Positions 1 through 4,774 of a stretch of DNA of 5,287 nt are shown here, piece by piece. Where the stretch lies: positions 1-5,287 of the forward strand of contig JAUHXN010000215.1 of NCBI GenBank assembly GCA_030426865.1, written 5' to 3'. Under the pieces are notes generated by a model, which saw only the letters and a list, made by a program, of their open reading frames with translations, made no database searches and was not told where the DNA came from. The stretch comes from a bacterium. GTDB taxonomy: Bacteria > Bacteroidota > Ignavibacteria > Kapaibacteriales > UBA2268. Position numbers and translations under genes: made by a program. The number at the start of each line of letters is the position of its first letter. Within the stretch, counting starts at the first letter, position 1.

Positions 1-96
1 ATAAAAGCGACAACTAACGAAAAACAAGACTCAATCGGAAAAAGTGACTCGATTGTAGTCTATTCTATTTGTCAAGTAAAAGAAATAACTAATTAA
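1..96 (+). CDS. 3' end of an unidentified upstream gene (partial)
   Basis: Frame 1 is open from the first base to a TAA at 94-96, giving 31 residues and ending ICQVKEITN. The other two forward frames are closed within this stretch. The stop lies 18 bases before the hbd ATG, and no terminator separates them. This spacing suggests an upstream gene cotranscribed with hbd. The tail is too short for me to recognise a family. It could be chance openness in AT-rich DNA, though the tight junction argues for a real gene end. Confidence 0.5.
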   Translation: MKATTNEKQDSIGKSDSIVVYSICQVKEITN

Positions 97-114
97 AAAT
101 TATAAGGATAAGAG

Positions 115-1002
115 ATGAATATAAATAAAGTAATGGTACTAGGTGCCGGTCAAATGGGCAATGGAATTGCACACGTTTTAGCGGCTACAGGATATGAAGT
201 AATACTTTGCGATATAAATCAAGAAGGATTAGATAAAGGACTTGCTACTATCAACAAGAACCTATCTAGAATGGTTTCTAAAGAAAGAATCACTCAAGAC
301 CAGATGGATACTACACTTTCAAAAATAACTGGCACTACGAACCAAGAAGATGGGGCAGATGTGCAACTTGTAATAGAAGCAGTAACTGAAAACAAAGACT
401 TAAAATTTAAGATATTCAGCAATCTAGACAAAATCATTAACAAAGACGCTATATTAGCTTCTAATACTTCGACTATCTCTATTACAGAGATTGCAGCCGC
501 TACTTCTAGACCAGAAAAAGTTGTAGGGATGCACTTTATGAACCCAGTACCAGTGATGAAACTAGTAGAGTTAATCCGTGGACTTAAAACAAGTGATGAA
601 GTCTATGACACTATACACGCAATGACTGTCAAAATCGGTAAAACTCCTGTCTTAGCTAACGATTTCCCTGGCTTTATCGCAAATCGTATTCTCCTTCCGT
701 TCATCAACGAAGCATGTTTTGCTCTGATGGAAGGTGTAGGAACAGTTGACGGTATCGATACGGTAGCTAAACTTGGCTTCTCGCATCCTATGGGTCCCTT
801 GCTATTAGCTGACTTCATCGGATTAGATACTTGTCTAGCTATATTAGAAGTTTTACACAATGACTTAGCTGATCCGAAGTACAGACCGTGTCCATTACTT
901 AAGAAAATAGTGGCTTCGGGTAATTATGGTAGAAAAACTGGAAATGGATTTTACAATTACTCAGGTGAAACACCAACTGCGAATAGCTTTAACGTATTCT
1001 AA
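115..1002 (+). CDS. hbd: 3-hydroxybutyryl-CoA dehydrogenase
   Basis: This 295-residue cytosolic enzyme should oxidise (S)-3-hydroxybutyryl-CoA to acetoacetyl-CoA with NAD+, or run the reverse, in short-chain fatty acid metabolism. The N-terminal Rossmann domain has the dinucleotide motif GAGQMG at residues 10-15. Asp33 at the end of the second strand favours NAD over NADP. The family's catalytic and substrate residues sit at the expected spacing: Ser119 (ASNTST), His140 (GMHFMNP), Glu152 (KLVELIRG) and Asn190 (GFIANRIL). The C-terminal helical domain contains HPMGPLLLADFIGLD and ends with GNGFYNY. Length is normal for stand-alone Hbd/PaaH, so this is not a multifunctional FadB/FadJ. AAGGA at 104-108 lies 6 bases before the ATG and supports this start. 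No separate promoter is evident, so it is probably read with the gene ending at 96. Substrate chain length cannot be fixed from sequence; FadB2- or PaaH-like roles remain possible. Confidence 0.95.
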   Translation: MNINKVMVLGAGQMGNGIAHVLAATGYEVILCDINQEGLDKGLATINKNLSRMVSKERITQDQMDTTLSKITGTTNQEDGADVQLVIEAVTENKDLKFKIFSNLDKIINKDAILASNTSTISITEIAAATSRPEKVVGMHFMNPVPVMKLVELIRGLKTSDEVYDTIHAMTVKIGKTPVLANDFPGFIANRILLPFINEACFALMEGVGTVDGIDTVAKLGFSHPMGPLLLADFIGLDTCLAILEVLHNDLADPKYRPCPLLKKIVASGNYGRKTGNGFYNYSGETPTANSFNVF

Positions 1003-1012
1003 TAGACTCGAA

Positions 1013-1070
1013 TGTCATTGCGAGGAGCAAGGACAAATGTCACTCCGAGCGTAGCGTGGGAGTCTCTCCC
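1013..1070. repeat. Tandem pair of GTCATTGCGAG/GTCACTCCGAG-type repeat fragments
   Basis: Two related GC-richer units stand in direct orientation. One begins TGTCATTGCGAGGAGCAAGG (1013-1032) and the other begins TGTCACTCCGAGCGTAGCG (from 1038). The second contains ACTCC (1042-1046) facing GGAGT (1059-1063), which could form a small hairpin. Units starting GTCATTGCGAGGAGCG or GTCACTCCGAGCG are frequent dispersed intergenic repeats in bacterial genomes. A related palindromic element lies at 3866-3925. The pair sits in the 3' untranslated part of the hbd transcript, between stop codon and terminator. Confidence 0.6.
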
Positions 1071-1082
1071 TAGAAAACCTTC

Positions 1083-1117
1083 AAACCCATATAGATAGAC
1101 TCTATGTGGGTTTTTTT
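1083..1117 (+). terminator. Rho-independent terminator of hbd
   Basis: AAACCCATATAGA (1083-1095) pairs with TCTATGTGGGTTT (1101-1113) across the loop TAGAC. The stem has 13 pairs including one U-G wobble. A run of seven T (1111-1117) follows directly on the plus strand. It lies 80 bases after the hbd stop and should end the hbd transcript. Confidence 0.9.
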
Positions 1118-1140
1118 ATTAATGATATTCCCATATCCGA

Positions 1141-1166
1141 TTCGGTCACTGAGTGAAGCCGAAGTG
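1141..1166. repeat. GGTCACTGAG...GAAGTG-type hairpin repeat
   Basis: TTCGG (1141-1145) faces CCGAA (1159-1163), and inside them TCAC (1146-1149) faces GTGA (1153-1156) around the loop TGA. Together they form a nine-pair hairpin with a two-base bulge. From memory, GGTCACTGAGCGAAGTCGAAGTG-like units are common dispersed intergenic repeats in Bacteroidota; that assignment is recollection, not a search. This unit lies between the convergent ends of hbd and the 1254-2006 gene. Confidence 0.5.
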
Positions 1167-1186
1167 CTCGCCCACCTTTCACCCAT

Positions 1187-1216
1187 AAAAAAAGGCAAGA
1201 ACAACGTCCTCGCCTT
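1187..1216 (-). terminator. Rho-independent terminator of the 1254-2006 gene
   Basis: Read on the minus strand, AAGGCGAGGAC pairs with GTTCTTGCCTT around the triloop GTT, then a seven-T run follows (plus-strand A run 1187-1193). The 11-pair stem has two G-U wobbles, which exist only in minus-strand RNA. In plus-strand RNA the same positions would be C-A mismatches. This sets the working direction. It lies 37 bases past the stop of the 1254-2006 gene. Confidence 0.88.
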
Positions 1217-1253
1217 ATAGTTGATTGCTTACGCTTACTAGTTAATCTTATAC

Positions 1254-2006
1254 TCAAAAAGATCTAACATATCTTATATTGAATGCGTTTACTACAGTGG
1301 AAGGAAAACTCGTTCCATCATTAAAATCAAGATTCAATGTGTATGATATATCAATGTTGAACTCTGTCGAACTTCTATACGTAGCATTTGAAAAACCACC
1401 TATTGCAACTCTTTGATTATAGAGTTGTTCTAACTCATAAAATGTAGGTAATCTCCAATTAGTGTAATTATCTCCATCTTCATCTAAGTATGCTGGGTTA
1501 TTAGCATTATTTTCTGCTGTAATAGAACTTATAGCACTCGCATAATCATTTACTTGACAAGCCAATCCGTGCTTTCCATCAGGTGTTACGTAGAATACAT
1601 AGCCACCTTGTGCCAAATCTCCAACCTTATACTTCTTTGCTGCTTCTACTTCGGCAGAAGATGAAAGTGCTACTAACTCATCTAATCTATATTGTGCGTA
1701 TAGCAAACCATCTACTTTCACGTCTAATACATAATAAGAATTTACACTGCCCACCGCGATCGCTTCCCAAGTCGTTCCGTCGACTACAAAGCTAATTACG
1801 CCTGATGAATTAGGAGTTAAGCTCCCCATAGAAGTATTAGGGAATACGTTTACTGCACTACCGGATTTATAATTGTTCAACTCGACTGTTACAGCGACCG
1901 CATTGGCGTTGTCTGTCTTGATAATTGAAACTGCAACTGGCTCTAAGGCACTTGAAATATTAAAACCGAACACTAAAACTAACACTAACGTTAATAGCTT
2001 TTTCAT
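1254..2006 (-). CDS. Secreted protein with C-terminal Lcl/DUF1566-like domain (short paralogue)
   Basis: This 250-residue exported protein has no known function that I recognise. A signal peptide (MKKLLTLVLVLVFGF, probable cleavage after SSA at residue 20) leads into a Ser/Val/Asn-rich beta domain, about residues 21-115. A short Ala/Ser/Glu linker (SSSAEVEAAK) connects to a C-terminal domain starting YKVGD (126-130). That domain shows Lcl/DUF1566 hallmarks: GGYVFYV, GKHG (144-147), WRLP (184-187), SSTE (212-215), and a terminal RYVRSF that marks a complete end. Related domains are thought to adopt C-type-lectin/FGE-like folds and often occur on surface or adhesive proteins. Residues 1-130 are 89% identical to the neighbour at 2180-3055 (14 differences); the rest diverges sharply and is 41 residues shorter. 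The start is the ATG at 2006, preceded by GGAGG. An in-frame TTG four codons upstream overlaps that site and is rejected. Function as a binding or adhesin protein is inference. Confidence 0.85.
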   Translation of the reverse strand: MKKLLTLVLVLVFGFNISSALEPVAVSIIKTDNANAVAVTVELNNYKSGSAVNVFPNTSMGSLTPNSSGVISFVVDGTTWEAIAVGSVNSYYVLDVKVDGLLYAQYRLDELVALSSSAEVEAAKKYKVGDLAQGGYVFYVTPDGKHGLACQVNDYASAISSITAENNANNPAYLDEDGDNYTNWRLPTFYELEQLYNQRVAIGGFSNATYRSSTEFNIDISYTLNLDFNDGTSFPSTVVNAFNIRYVRSF

Positions 2007-2125
2007 AGCTTCCTCCAAAAATTATTAATAAGACTAACTTTATTTACTTTAGTAAATTAAATATTTATTTTCTTTTTTCCCAAAACCGCTAACCCCACCT
2101 TTTACCCATAAAAAAAGGCAAGAAC
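1617..2125 (-). repeat. Duplicated front module, copy 1 (upstream terminator, leader, N-terminal domain)
   Basis: This segment is collinear with 2666-3175. It spans the stem of the upstream gene's terminator, the roughly 120-bp leader, and codons 1-130 of the 1254-2006 gene. The noncoding part differs at only five of the first 70 bases counted upstream from the ATG, then is looser, then conserved again at CCCATAAAAAAAGG. Within the coding part, 1930-1989 matches 2979-3038 at all 60 bases, third codon positions included. That points to recent duplication or gene conversion. Confidence 0.85.
2012..2016 (-). promoter_or_regulatory. Shine-Dalgarno site fixing the start of the 1254-2006 gene
   Basis: GGAGG on the minus strand lies five bases upstream of the ATG whose first base is 2006. 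The alternative TTG start (2016-2018) overlaps this site and has no ribosome-binding site of its own, so the ATG start is preferred. The 29 bases directly before the ATG are identical in the paralogue at 2180-3055. Confidence 0.85.
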
Positions 2126-2140
2126 AACGTCCTCGCCTTT
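2110..2140 (-). terminator. Rho-independent terminator of the 2180-3055 gene
   Basis: The stem and triloop are the same as in the 1187-1216 terminator: AAGGCGAGGAC, GTT, GTTCTTGCCTT on the minus strand. One extra A-T pair extends the base of the stem, and the plus-strand A run is 2110-2116. It lies 39 bases past the TAA of the 2180-3055 gene and directly upstream of the leader of the next gene, separating the two transcripts. Confidence 0.88.
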
Positions 2141-2179
2141 AAAAATGTTATGATCTTTATTTACTATTTATTCAAGTAA

Positions 2180-3055
2180 TTAAAAAGCTCTTATAGCTCT
2201 TACTCGGTAAAGTGTTGACCTAATTGGAAAAGATCCAGCCATTCCATTAAAATATAAACCAATAGCTTTATCATTATAATATGTTGAAGACACCCAATAG
2301 TAAGACGTTAAAGGTAAAGCATCTCCTCCATTATTTACAATTGAGGTGTTAATTAGAGCATTTTTATTTGACATTGCTAAAAACTCATCGCTATTAGGTA
2401 AATACCAATCTCTATAAATAACGCCATCATGAACATATCTATAATTATGACATGCCTTAGCTGCATAATTGCCACCATCTCCTTCACCTTGTGCAGTTAT
2501 TATATTCATTGTGTTTTGTTCACCATTATAAATACCTGAATTTAAAGTAATAATCTCATCTGTTCCAGCCCACCATCTCATTCCAGTGCTTATATCTTTC
2601 ATAGAAACAACAAATCCGTGCTTTCCAGAAGCATCTACGTAAGCTACTATACCGCCATGAGCAAAATCCCCAACTTTATAAGTCTTTGCCGCTTCTACTT
2701 GGGCTGATGAAGATAGTGCTACTAGCTCATCCAGACGATATTGGGCGTATAGAGAACCATCTACTTTTACATCTAGTACATAATAAGAGTTTACACTGCT
2801 TGCTGCGATAGTTTCCCAAGCTGTTCCGTCCACTACAAAGCTAATTACACCCGATGAATTAGGAGTTAAGCTCCCAATAGAAGTACTTGGTAATACGTTT
2901 ACGGCGCTTCCTGATGTATAATTGTTCAACTCTACCGTTACAGCAACTGCATTGGTGTTATCTGTCTTGATTATTGACACTGCAACTGGCTCTAAGGCAC
3001 TTGAAATATTAAAACCGAACACTAAAACTAACACTAACATGAGTAGCTTTCTCAT
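2180..3055 (-). CDS. Secreted protein with C-terminal Lcl/DUF1566-like domain (full-length paralogue)
   Basis: This 291-residue exported protein is the upstream paralogue of the 1254-2006 gene. It has the same signal peptide region (MRKLLMLVLVLVFGF, probable cleavage after SSA at residue 20), the same N-terminal beta domain and the same linker. Its C-terminal domain (about 126-291) is a fuller Lcl/DUF1566-type domain. It carries YKVGD, GGIVAYVD, GKHG (144-147), STGMRWWAGT, GEQNT with an ITAQGEGDGGNYAAKAC stretch, DWYLP (216-220), WVSST (254-258) and the terminal RVRAIRAF typical of the family. The segment from STGMR to YAAKAC has no counterpart of similar length in the shorter paralogue. The ATG at 3055 is preceded by GGAGG five bases away; an in-frame TTG four codons upstream is rejected. 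The product is probably surface-attached or secreted and may bind glycan or protein ligands. That role is inferred from the fold family only. Confidence 0.87.
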   Translation of the reverse strand: MRKLLMLVLVLVFGFNISSALEPVAVSIIKTDNTNAVAVTVELNNYTSGSAVNVLPSTSIGSLTPNSSGVISFVVDGTAWETIAASSVNSYYVLDVKVDGSLYAQYRLDELVALSSSAQVEAAKTYKVGDFAHGGIVAYVDASGKHGFVVSMKDISTGMRWWAGTDEIITLNSGIYNGEQNTMNIITAQGEGDGGNYAAKACHNYRYVHDGVIYRDWYLPNSDEFLAMSNKNALINTSIVNNGGDALPLTSYYWVSSTYYNDKAIGLYFNGMAGSFPIRSTLYRVRAIRAF

Positions 3056-3175
3056 AGCTTCCTCCAAAAATTATTAATAAGACTTACTTTATTTTCTTTC
3101 GCAAATTAAATACTTATTTTCTTTTTCACCAAATCCACTTCATCCTACCATTCACCCATAAAAAAAGGTAAGAAC
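2666..3175 (-). repeat. Duplicated front module, copy 2 (upstream terminator, leader, N-terminal domain)
   Basis: This is the partner of 1617-2125. It runs from codon 130 of the 2180-3055 gene, through its start and leader, into the terminator-like sequence behind the lipoprotein gene. ATG-to-stem distances are almost equal in the two copies (about 119 and 120 bases), so the noncoding leader was copied nearly without indels. Similarity stops inside the C-terminal domain, around residues 131-150. Confidence 0.85.
3061..3065 (-). promoter_or_regulatory. Shine-Dalgarno site fixing the start of the 2180-3055 gene
   Basis: GGAGG on the minus strand lies five bases before the ATG whose first base is 3055. 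It overlaps the alternative TTG start (3065-3067), which is therefore unlikely to be used. The arrangement is identical in the other paralogue. Confidence 0.85.
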
Positions 3176-3184
3176 ATTGTTCTC
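3160..3184 (-). terminator. Degenerate third copy of the terminator family, after the lipoprotein gene
   Basis: CACCCATAAAAAAAGG and AAGAAC are kept as in the two strong terminators, including the seven-base A run (3160-3166, a T run on the minus strand). The stem is reduced to AGAAC (3171-3175) with GTTCT (3179-3183) around a triloop, plus one possible G-U pair. The weak stem suggests leaky termination, so some transcripts of the lipoprotein gene may read into the 2180-3055 gene. Confidence 0.5.
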
Positions 3185-3211
3185 TATTTTTCTTATATTA
3201 TAGAAAGGTTA

Positions 3212-3625
3212 CTATTGAACTATGGTTGTGTCGTATTTGAAATATACGTTAGATATTAAAGTATTTCTTTCACAATGATCTTCAATAAGATTAAGCTCAA
3301 AGCTATTATCTTTAAAATTTATAGTATAAGTTCCTTTATTGTTGGAACATTGATAATTCTCAATTAATAATTTATCGTTTCTAAGTTCATAAGATCCATA
3401 TTCGAAATAAAATTTCTCTTTTGGAAAATTATCACAAATAGAAAAAAAACCGTTTGATTCAAAATCAAGAATATTATAAAAGGAAATAGTAGTCCCATCT
3501 TCTAAAGTATCTAATACTAATTCACTTTTCCATTTACCAAGTAAAGGATATTCGTCTGGTTCAGATGGATATCTTTGGCATCCGAAAGTTAAAACCAACA
3601 TTACTAACACTAAAATCTTTTTCAT
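3212..3625 (-). CDS. Small putative lipoprotein, lipocalin-like
   Basis: This 137-residue protein starts with MKKILVLVMLVLTFGC, a short basic and hydrophobic signal ending in Cys16. That is consistent with lipidation, although FGC with Thr at -3 is not a textbook lipobox. The mature part begins with LLGKW (28-32), then alternating beta-like segments (FYNILDFESNGFFSI, YGSYELRNDKLLIEN, GTYTINFKDNSFELNL). That pattern resembles small lipocalin-like or META-like lipoproteins of Bacteroidota, but I cannot name a family with confidence. Three further cysteines occur in the mature part. The ATG at 3625 has AGGAA eight bases upstream. The gene lies upstream of, and in the same direction as, the secreted paralogues, and has its own promoter candidate at 3665-3692. 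It shares no mature-domain similarity with those paralogues, but its downstream sequence carries the same terminator family. Confidence 0.8.
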   Translation of the reverse strand: MKKILVLVMLVLTFGCQRYPSEPDEYPLLGKWKSELVLDTLEDGTTISFYNILDFESNGFFSICDNFPKEKFYFEYGSYELRNDKLLIENYQCSNNKGTYTINFKDNSFELNLIEDHCERNTLISNVYFKYDTTIVQ

Positions 3626-3664
3626 ACTCTTATTCCTGTTTATTATTATTAATCAAATTAAAAA

Positions 3665-3692
3665 ATAATACTCAATTTGAAAAAATTTTCAA
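3665..3692 (-). promoter_or_regulatory. Candidate promoter of the lipoprotein gene, overlapping an inverted repeat
   Basis: On the minus strand TTGAAA (3692-3687), a 16-base spacer and TATTAT (3670-3665) form a sigma70-like pair. Transcription would start near 3658, about 33 bases before the ATG. Overlapping it, CAATT and GAAAA (3673-3683, with one bulged T) mirror TTTTCAATTG (3686-3695), giving a 10-base imperfect inverted repeat over the -35 element and spacer. This could be an operator, or a by-product of AT-rich sequence. Confidence 0.4.
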
Positions 3693-3974
3693 TTGGATAA
3701 CTATGCAAAAGCCTAAACACCGATTAAAACTATTATATCATGGCATTTCGCAATTTCAAATAGGTAATACGTCATTATTTTACTCCTTTATACAACGTAT
3801 GTGTATTTTCTAGTTTGCAGAAGTTGTGGGCATAGGAAAGGAAGTACTCCACAAGGAAATTTTAATGTCATTGCATGGAAAGAAGCGAAGTAAAATCAGA
3901 TTACCGCGCTTCGCTCGTAATGACAGGTGTATCCGATCTTTGTAATTACATATTTTAGGGTGAATATCCTCTTC
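3693..3974. other. Gene-free spacer
   Basis: No convincing gene lies between the lipoprotein promoter region and the stop codon of the beta-barrel gene. An 82-codon plus-strand reading frame (3565-3813) overlaps the lipoprotein start antisense, has no ribosome-binding site and low-complexity composition, and is judged spurious. The recognisable content is the palindromic repeat at 3866-3925 and a weak 6-base inverted repeat, TTGTGG (3824-3829) with CCACAA (3849-3854). No T-tracted terminator for the beta-barrel gene is visible; the palindromic repeat may serve instead. Confidence 0.6.
3866..3925. repeat. Palindromic REP/MITE-like element of the GTCATTGCGAG family
   Basis: The ends are perfect 7-base inverted repeats, TGTCATT (3866-3872) and AATGACA (3919-3925). 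Inside them GAAGCG (3882-3887) faces CGCTTC (3907-3912). The 60-bp unit is richer in GC than its surroundings. Its left end matches the unit at 1013. It contains no coding sequence. Such units are usually dispersed, non-autonomous intergenic repeats. Here it lies 50 bases past the stop of the 3975-4610 gene and could fold in that gene's 3' untranslated region. Confidence 0.7.
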
Positions 3975-4610
3975 TTAAAAGATATAAACCAAAGCTAGCT
4001 TGGCGTTAATGTGGTCTAGCGAAAGTACGGCATTGTTACGTGACTCCATAAATATCAAGTTATACTCTACTTGGAAATCTACGGCAAAGTCTTTCCCAAA
4101 AGGGGAGCGTACTCTAAAGTTTGGGATAATACCAAAACCGTGCGATGCGTATTGATTTCTCAACCGAACTCGCTGAGTATTTGTTGAGAATATAAATTCA
4201 TCTACTTGATATTCACCGTAAATATACGAAACACCTATACCACCGTATAATTCTAACTCATTCATTTCTCCAAACATTTTTTGGAAATTGAGTATTAGTG
4301 GATAGATCTCGTATTCATAATCACGTTCTATTTGTTCTTGTTCAGGAAGTGGATAATAAGCTATATAGTTTGCAGTCAAGCTAATTAAGTATTCTTGACT
4401 AAGATAAAAGTTAAAACCTAATCCGAAATTGAAACCATTATCCCAAAAGAAAGATTTCTCATGTGTAATAATACTATAACCACCGTTAACTGCGAACTCA
4501 ACAGTTTTCTCATTTTCAGGATAAGGGTCGTAATCATCGGCTATTAAGTAATTAGGTATAAATGTTACAAGGCAAAAGATAGCTAGCTTAAATAAGTTGA
4601 TTATTTTCAT
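3975..4610 (-). CDS. Putative outer-membrane beta-barrel protein
   Basis: This 211-residue protein has an N-terminal signal peptide (about residues 1-24, cleavage after LIA before DDYDP). An acidic stretch follows, then roughly eight amphipathic strands. Examples are TVEFAVNGGYSI, NFGLGFNFYL, YLISLTANYIAYY, YPLILNFQKM, LELYGGIGVSYIYG, FGIIPNFRVRS, FAVDFQVEYNLIF and INAKLALVYIF. Alternating hydrophobic and polar residues, aromatic girdles, GGIG turns and a C-terminal Phe fit a small 8-strand barrel (OmpW/OmpA-barrel or outer_membrane_beta-barrel type) inserted by the BAM machinery. No family-specific motif lets me assign a substrate. The ATG at 4610 has no Shine-Dalgarno site, only an AT-rich leader, unlike the other minus-strand genes here. 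It is divergent from icmF across a 164-bp spacer. Function is unknown; a structural or small-molecule-permeability role would be a guess. Confidence 0.8.
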   Translation of the reverse strand: MKIINLFKLAIFCLVTFIPNYLIADDYDPYPENEKTVEFAVNGGYSIITHEKSFFWDNGFNFGLGFNFYLSQEYLISLTANYIAYYPLPEQEQIERDYEYEIYPLILNFQKMFGEMNELELYGGIGVSYIYGEYQVDEFIFSTNTQRVRLRNQYASHGFGIIPNFRVRSPFGKDFAVDFQVEYNLIFMESRNNAVLSLDHINAKLALVYIF

Positions 4611-4657
4611 AACGATTTAAAATTTCAATAAATGTTGAATGCAAATTTAATATTAAT

Positions 4658-4686
4658 TTGATAAGACTTCAAGAAGTTGATATTAT
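4658..4686 (+). promoter_or_regulatory. icmF: Candidate distal promoter of icmF with a palindrome in its spacer
   Basis: TTGATA (4658-4663), a 17-base spacer and TATTAT (4681-4686) resemble a sigma70 promoter facing icmF. The palindrome ACTTCAAGAAGT (4666-4677, 5-base arms around AA) lies wholly inside the spacer, a classical operator position. AT-rich DNA produces such matches by chance, so this is a candidate only. Confidence 0.35.
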
Positions 4687-4701
4687 TGTCAAATTAGTTG
4701 T

Positions 4702-4731
4702 TTGATGTTATTAGAAATTAAGCGATATAAT
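4702..4731 (+). promoter_or_regulatory. icmF: Candidate proximal promoter of icmF
   Basis: TTGATG (4702-4707), an 18-base spacer and a perfect TATAAT (4726-4731) face icmF. Transcription would start near 4738, leaving a leader of about 37 bases before the ATG. The pattern is the E. coli-like consensus. It does not match the TAnnTTTG -7 element described for Bacteroidetes. Confidence 0.45.
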
Positions 4732-4774
4732 CCTTATTTTAGTAGGAATTAGAAAATAAAAAAAGCTATAAAAC

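Noticed and set aside
603..860. 85-codon minus-strand reading frame inside hbd
   Set aside because: It lies wholly antisense to a well-supported enzyme gene, has no ribosome-binding site and resembles no family.
1583..1795. 70-codon plus-strand reading frame inside the shorter secreted paralogue
   Set aside because: It is antisense to a conserved domain, Leu/Arg/His-rich, and explained as a shadow of the real frame.
2006..2018. Upstream TTG start adding MEEA to both secreted paralogues
   Set aside because: The TTG overlaps the GGAGG site that serves the following ATG, and the added acidic residues would spoil the signal peptide's basic N-terminus.
2043..2056. Perfect inverted repeat TTTACT-TT-AGTAAA upstream of the shorter paralogue, considered as an operator
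   Set aside because: The matching leader of the other paralogue has TTTTCT-TT-CGCAAA, so the symmetry is not kept although flanking bases are.
1254..3184. Repeated CCCATAAAAAAAGG blocks, considered as a CRISPR array or a mobile-element end
   Set aside because: The copies are about 1 kb apart, lie at gene ends, and each fits a terminator better. There are no regular short spacers.
3565..3813. 82-codon plus-strand reading frame overlapping the lipoprotein start
   Set aside because: It overlaps a gene with a clear signal peptide, lacks a ribosome-binding site, and covers the candidate promoter and AT-rich spacer.
3824..3854. TTGTGG and CCACAA inverted repeat in the gene-free spacer, considered as a terminator or small RNA
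   Set aside because: The arms are only six bases with a 19-base loop and no T run. This is within chance expectation.
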